Source of the DNA: Saccoglossus kowalevskii | Taxonomy: Eukaryota; Hemichordata; Enteropneusta; Harrimaniidae | Direction: 5' to 3' | DNA length: 24,124 nt | Assembly: GCF_000003605.2 (NCBI RefSeq) | Contig: NW_003139331.1 | Span: 31,488 to 55,611, forward strand | Shown here: positions 19,358 to 24,124 of the stretch, one piece after another | How the letters are laid out: the number at the start of each line of letters is the position of its first letter | Numbering within the stretch: the stretch's first letter is position 1 | Program-made: the position numbers and the translations under genes | The notes under the pieces: generated by a model | Databases searched by the model: none | Told to the model about the DNA's origin: nothing | The model's input: the letters and a program-made list of their open reading frames with translations, nothing else

Positions 19358-20173
19358 CCGTACTTGACCGCGTTAGCACCCAGGGGCCTCAACTCAGAAA
19401 ATCATGATTTTTTTAGGGGTGGGCGCTTACCCGAGCACCCCCTTCGAAAAAGAGTGCAAATGAAAATTTTGATTCATCAAGTGACAAATTGCGTCTTTGA
19501 GGGAAAATCAAATTACTAAATTAGTTGCGTCGTCATTGATTTTCACAATGAAGAAACAGAAATGATCACAAAAAATACGCACATTACAATATTAATTACG
19601 TACCACCATAATTTACTGAATTAAAAACATTTGAGTCTGTTGGAACACAGTCGAAGTCAAAATTGTCATTATTTCCACCATAATGCATTTGCAGATTTGA
19701 CCTACAGCAGCATCCTTTGACCCAATGGGTCAAGTTGGTTATTAACTAATCAGAATGCTGTGTTTTGACTGACGCAATTCTTCGGAAATTCACGAAAACT
19801 TTCTGGTAACACAATGCGGAAGTGAATTATCGATGTCGAAGTACGATCTGTTGGAATTGATTTCAGGGAATAAACGACATGGTTTTTCCAAAAAACTAGT
19901 AACTAGCCATTTTTGAGAGGTAAACTGAATATGGCATGAAGTATTTATCGCATTTTACTTTTATTAACAGGTCATTGTCGAAGCGTAGCTTAAACACGGT
20001 TATCGTATTCTATGCATTCACAACATGTTCACAGTGATTGATATCCACGCTGTATCATATAAAAACGATTACCAAGATTCGTTACGCAAGACCAAGTTTT
20101 AAAACAGTTGCATTTTGAAGGGGTGGGTGCTTTGCCGAATGTGACCCCAAATATAAAACGCGGTCGAGTACGG
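19358..20173. mobile_element. TA-flanked DNA transposon remnant, 816 bp
   Basis: The 20-base ends 19355-19374 and 20157-20176 are inverted repeats with a single mismatch: ATACCGTACTTGACCGCGTT on the left, and on the right the reverse complement of ATACCGTACTCGACCGCGTT. TA at 19356-19357 and 20174-20175 is the likely target duplication. Subterminal GGGGTGGGCGCTT (near 19418) and GGGGTGGGTGCTT (near 20120) add similar GC-rich blocks near both ends. No transposase frame is visible, so it is non-autonomous. Confidence 0.75.
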
Positions 20174-20442
20174 TATATATACATACAAGCTTATTAGGTT
20201 ATTCTCATTTGATCTTTGATTAAAAAACACTTACAAATAAATAGAGCTAACGAGTTAAAGATTTGGCTTTTAGAGGAACTTAATAGTATATATCACCTTT
20301 GAAAGTAATAAACAAATATTGGTGGCAGGCATATTGCCCTCTAGCAATGAGATTTGATTTTCTTTTTTCTGATCTTAGAGGGCGCCAATGCAAAAAGCAT
20401 AGTCACTACTGATTCACTCGTTTTTAGAGAATATATATGGAG
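20174..20442. other. Intergenic DNA with an inverted CCCTCTA pair
   Basis: No gene seen. GCCCTCTA (near 20337) and TAGAGGGC (near 20377) form an 8-bp inverted pair about 40 bp apart. Each resembles part of a CTCF core, but several positions are off, so I do not call sites. Confidence 0.3.
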
Positions 20443-20510
20443 GTACGCAGAGCTGTGGTGGGGACATCTATCAACCGAACGTGTCCCCGTACACACAGCA
20501 CTGTACGCAG
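20443..20510. mobile_element. Imperfect hairpin insertion with 8-bp duplication GTACGCAG
   Basis: GTACGCAG at 20443-20450 is repeated exactly at 20503-20510 around 52 bp that fold on themselves. GGGGACA (20460-20466) pairs with TGTCCCC (20482-20488), and GCTGTG (20452-20457) pairs with CACAGC (20494-20499), with a small asymmetric internal loop. It may be a diverged member of the same kind of microinsertion; an expressed RNA hairpin is the alternative reading. Confidence 0.45.
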
Positions 20511-20886
20511 GGCTAGCAATGTAGGTGCTACACTGTAATATAGAACCTGTTCCTTTGGTTTTGTTTCTGGTATTTATGATAATTTAATAATATCCTATTA
20601 AACGTGATAGCATCCTGGAATATTATGCTTGATAGCAGATCATTGGTAGCTAGAGTTTTATGCTTCTCCTGTTCCCATTAATGAAATATGGCTAACAACA
20701 TTGCTAGGATCGATATATGGATAATGAATAGCAATAGATACGACTAGCACGACATATGGGAGCATGGAACATCAATGTCTGTATCTCATATACTATCACT
20801 GTATTTTATCAGATTTAGTATTTTACTCTTTAAACCAAACCAATATAACCTCTGAGGTGTAACACATGCATAAACCAAACACCAGT
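20511..20886. other. Intergenic DNA downstream of eIF6
   Basis: AT-rich with no coding exon seen. It lies beyond the putative polyadenylation site of the minus-strand gene. Confidence 0.4.
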
Positions 20887-20892
20887 TTTATT
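20887..20892 (-). terminator. Putative polyadenylation signal of eIF6
   Basis: AATAAA on the minus strand, 53 bases after the stop codon, followed downstream by a GT-rich stretch (GGTGTTTGGTTTATG). It would give a very short 3' UTR. If the gene has a further 3' exon, this signal would not be the one used. Confidence 0.5.
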
Positions 20893-20945
20893 TACAGGAT
20901 TTTTGTTTCGATCAGGAACTGAGAAAAGCTCTTTGTATAAACTAA

Positions 20946-23900
20946 CTATATGCACCTGTAGATGTATTTATGGACTAACCTTTCAATTAATGTGTCTCTC
21001 ATTTCAGTTGTAACTTTGCTTGGCTGGGAATCACCAAGTTTAAATACACTTTCTATCACTGATAATTCAGTACTTGTTGTGTCAAGTCCACAGAATGCAC
21101 ACCAGTCGTTAACTACCATACCACCACCAATAATATCACTACCACGGTTCACTGTACCAGCCTACACACACAGAGGAACAAATTTGATTAATAACAGAAA
21201 TACAGTGTCTATTACAAAACAACAACTCTCCCCTCCCAACCTGCAGGGTTATACTGCCCTCACATTACCAATTTGGGAAATCTAGAAAGAATGCATAATA
21301 TACTCTGGGAAAAGCTCTGATAACCATGAAAGATAATATAATTTTTAGAAGTTTGTTTTGCAGTTTGTGTTTATGATTACAGTGGCAATGAATTTTGTCA
21401 GCAATAAAAACCTTTCATTCATTTGCTCTAAATCAACATTAACAAAATAAAATTTCTTGTCCAGTTGGTACAAGGTGAAATTGTACTTTAATAAAAAAAA
21501 AAACATTACTCAGACAAACATTATTATTATTTTTGTTAGTGTGGAATTGTTGGGTTATTTCAAAATGCAATATAAAAGTTAAGTGTTGTCAAAACCTTAT
21601 TCTACAATTGTATAGCAGGCTTCTAATATGGCTGCAATCACATTTGAGTGTATATCTTCTGACTTTTGTCGATCATATACTATTTCAATATTGACAATGA
21701 CACTGTTTTAGTTAGTATCAGTGGTGATATTCTGATAGTCAAAGTGGCATATAATTGACATGACTTGAGAAATTTGAAAAATATAATAAAGTATATGTTC
21801 CTTCCAGTCTGTTCCAAATGTCAATGCAAGTATTCTACATATCAAATCATTGTGTTGATTATAGCTTGGGCACCCAGCGATCTGATTGGTAGATATGACC
21901 CGGCAATATTAAAAGAATATTTGCCACCTAGGTTCTTTTATTTGTCACAAGGTGTCTGATAGAACAAGAAACCACATAAGCAGGGTTAAAATAACCTTTC
22001 CTATAAATTGCACCATTCGGTGGGGAAGTGCTTCTATGGTTAAATAGGTGATATGAAGGCCGTTCAAAGCAACAATATCATTGCAATCTGTAGTCATACA
22101 TCAAAGAAAATTATGTTTGAAAAAAGTTCACCATAATCTTGATAATGAACGACAATACAACAGTTGTTGATTTCAATTATGTTTCCTTCCTCACACCATT
22201 TCAGCATCACAGAAGCGCTCTATCAACAGAGGGTGCAATTTATAGGAATAGCGATTTGAAAACTGATTTAAGATGACCTTTTCGCTTGAAGCATAAAACG
22301 CATGATGCAAAGGTGTTGCTTACCACGAGTGGTACTTGCAGTAACGATGATAACTCGTCTTGGTCTTCAACAGAAGTACGTGGATGAACCTGAAAAACAA
22401 GGTCAAATGAAAGTTTAATATTCAAGCTGAAAAGAGGTGAGGATAATTGAACTGGACGACTACAACTGTTGCCTAGAACTTGAATGCATGTATGGTCACA
22501 TACTTAGTTTGTGAGTATTGTACATACAAAAAACGATGCAGAGTAATGGAACAGTGTGAATTGCCAAAAATAAATTTACTTGAGGAGATAAATAAAACAA
22601 GTTGTCATCAGGATTCAGTGTAAAATAATGTCATATTAATAATTTAAATAATGGAAATGTTCTAATAAATCGCATAAAATTTCACACGTCTCTGAGAAAA
22701 ATGGCTGCCAAAATGCAAATCGAAGTGCTTATGCATGACCTTCTCTAACATCTTTGTAAAAATGATACATGAATGAGAAATCACTGACGACACACTGGTG
22801 ACAGGTGCCTGGATCCCAAATTTATTAATGTATGGAACCCAAAATAATCTAAACAGGAACAAATGAATCACATAACAGTATGTATGAAATGATACCACTT
22901 AACAGTGAACGGGAAATGGTCTATTCCAACAGGCTTGCTTTTCTCTTTAAAATTAACCTATGGATCAATGTAGCATGCAGTCTTTATAGAACATGATACT
23001 TTGTGCTGAATGTACTCTAACAGCTTACCAAAGCTCCTTGATTGCTAATAGCACAGTATGAACCAACTAATACATTATCAGCCATTGTTTGACGGAATAC
23101 TTCAACTTTCAACACATCAGCTAATATTTCCTCAGTTTCCTGGAGAAAAAATGATAAACAAGTGTTATTACACAGATCCAGTGAATGTGTGAATAACACA
23201 AATTTGCCTTTATTTTATGTTACAATGGTCTGAATTTTTGTAAAAAATCTTGGTAGCAAATTTTGGTAGCAACCACCAGACTGAACATAAACGCTTCTGA
23301 ACTGTATCGCCTTTAATACTGCAGCATTTATATACTTACTCTGTCAAGATCTGGATGAACTAATGCTACATAATCATTGCATGCAATAACATTGCCCAAT
23401 GCTGATAATCTTTCTTCTATTCTCTGTATTTTTACACTATCAGGTAAAGAATTTCTCATCTGTTGCATCTCTTGATCAGTTGTGGAATTAGGCACCAGAA
23501 GACCATGACGATTTCCTAACAAAGACAATTAGGTCAATGTTATCGAACTTTAAACATAGTATTACAAATTTTCGACTTCCTAATGAAAACAATTAAGTTA
23601 TTAATTATTAATAGATCACTTTTGCGAGTCTATCGCCATCATCTACTTCTGTTTACTCAGAACCAGAATAAGTCCACTCGGGATTAGGTGATATACACAA
23701 CTACACTATAGTGGAAGGAAAGAAACATTGTACAAACACTATACTGATTTTATTTCCATTATACTATGTGTTGAGTAGAAGGATGAAAAAGATCAACAAT
23801 TTCATCTAGTTCACTGACTCGTCATAATCAAACATATCAAATCATATAATTCACAATAATTGATTATTTTGGTCACAGACAGTTCGCACAAAAATATAAT

Positions 23901-24124
23901 TTCAAAAAAACAAGAGCATAAGAGTTCAACAAAAAATAGATTTCAAGAATTAAAATAACTTTTACTCCCTGCAAGCAAACCATTGACACATATGTACGCA
24001 ATCCAATTTTCACAACGCTGTGACTAACATGACAATAAATTTACACAACAAAGGTGAGTAAGGAATTAACTTACCAACACACATTCTTCCAATGATTCTG
24101 CATCCTGCTATAGATGTATGTACT
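20946..24124 (-). CDS. EIF6: Eukaryotic translation initiation factor 6 (5' end outside window)
   Basis: eIF6 binds the 60S ribosomal subunit, helps its maturation in the nucleolus and prevents premature joining to 40S. Five exons, in transcript order: 24075-24124 (partial), 23340-23515, 23029-23139, 22324-22389, 20946-21161. All four introns (559, 200, 639 and 1162 bases) have GT-AG borders, and the frame runs through. The product matches animal eIF6 from about residue 49 ([20 protein letters not shown]) onward. It includes conserved [47 protein letters not shown] and [18 protein letters not shown], so the repeated-subdomain fold (pentein) is intact in the visible part. The last exon encodes [14 protein letters not shown] and then TAG, about eight residues longer than the 245-residue human protein. 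A GTTAGT donor-like site lies just at that divergence. The first coding exon(s) and promoter are beyond the right edge. Confidence 0.97.
21162..22323 (-). other. EIF6: eIF6 last visible intron, 1162 bases
   Basis: Donor GTAAGC after codons for QVPLV, and acceptor TGTGTAG before codons for AGTVNRG. It carries a MITE at 21998-22248. No coding sequence was recognised inside on either strand. Confidence 0.85.
21998..22248. mobile_element. MITE in an eIF6 intron, 251 bp
   Basis: TTCCTATAAATTGCACC (21998-22014) and GGTGCAATTTATAGGAA (22232-22248) are perfect 17-bp inverted repeats. Similarity resumes inside with GTGCTTCTATG-like and GCGCTTCTGTG-like blocks. No reading frame for a transposase is present. 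The target duplication is not clear from the flanks, so superfamily is undetermined. Confidence 0.7.

Noticed and set aside
20962-21285. 107-codon frame on the plus strand
   Set aside because: It is the complement of the last visible eIF6 exon; the minus-strand protein match is decisive.

Overview
This window reads as nuclear DNA of an invertebrate animal, probably a marine bilaterian. It is AT-rich and gene-poor. One gene is split by canonical GT-AG introns, a second has a textbook Kozak start, and the rest is intergenic DNA full of small DNA transposons and tandem-repeat elements. I cannot name the species.

Two protein genes are well supported. At 4699-5418 (+) an uninterrupted reading frame encodes a 239-residue small heat shock protein. 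It has a complete alpha-crystallin domain, an I-x-V motif, and an unusually long acidic, serine-rich tail. At the right edge, on the minus strand, five exons between 20946 and the window end encode about residues 49 to the C terminus of translation initiation factor eIF6; the first exon or exons lie outside the window. The reading frame is continuous across all four introns. A third, weak candidate is a possible first exon at 3491-3680 (+), with a mitochondrial-presequence-like N terminus and a strong splice donor.

Layout: 1-627 has no gene. 628-1936 is a 1.3-kb element with 12-bp terminal inverted repeats around eight ~145-bp repeats. 1937-3490 holds several foldback insertions and a duplicated CACGTG site. 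3491-6775 is the candidate exon, the heat shock gene and its flanks. 6776-15930 is mostly featureless, apart from scattered candidate regulatory motifs (ZNF143-like, CTCF-like, CACGTG) and one clean microinsertion. 15940-19190 is a region of ~0.3-kb repeats, and a Tigger/pogo-type element has inserted into one copy. 19358-20173 is a TA-flanked element with inverted ends. 20443-24124 holds a hairpin insertion and the eIF6 gene, with a MITE in one intron.

The most interesting signal is a set of very small palindromic insertions, about 22-52 bp long, flanked by direct repeats of 7 or 8 bp. Four are very clean, and one sits inside another with its own 7-bp duplication. Their arms fall into at least two sequence families (CATGGAA... 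and CACAGTC[A/C]CTCT...), with two copies each here. They look like extremely short non-autonomous elements of a cut-and-paste transposon with a 7-bp target preference. That assignment is inference.
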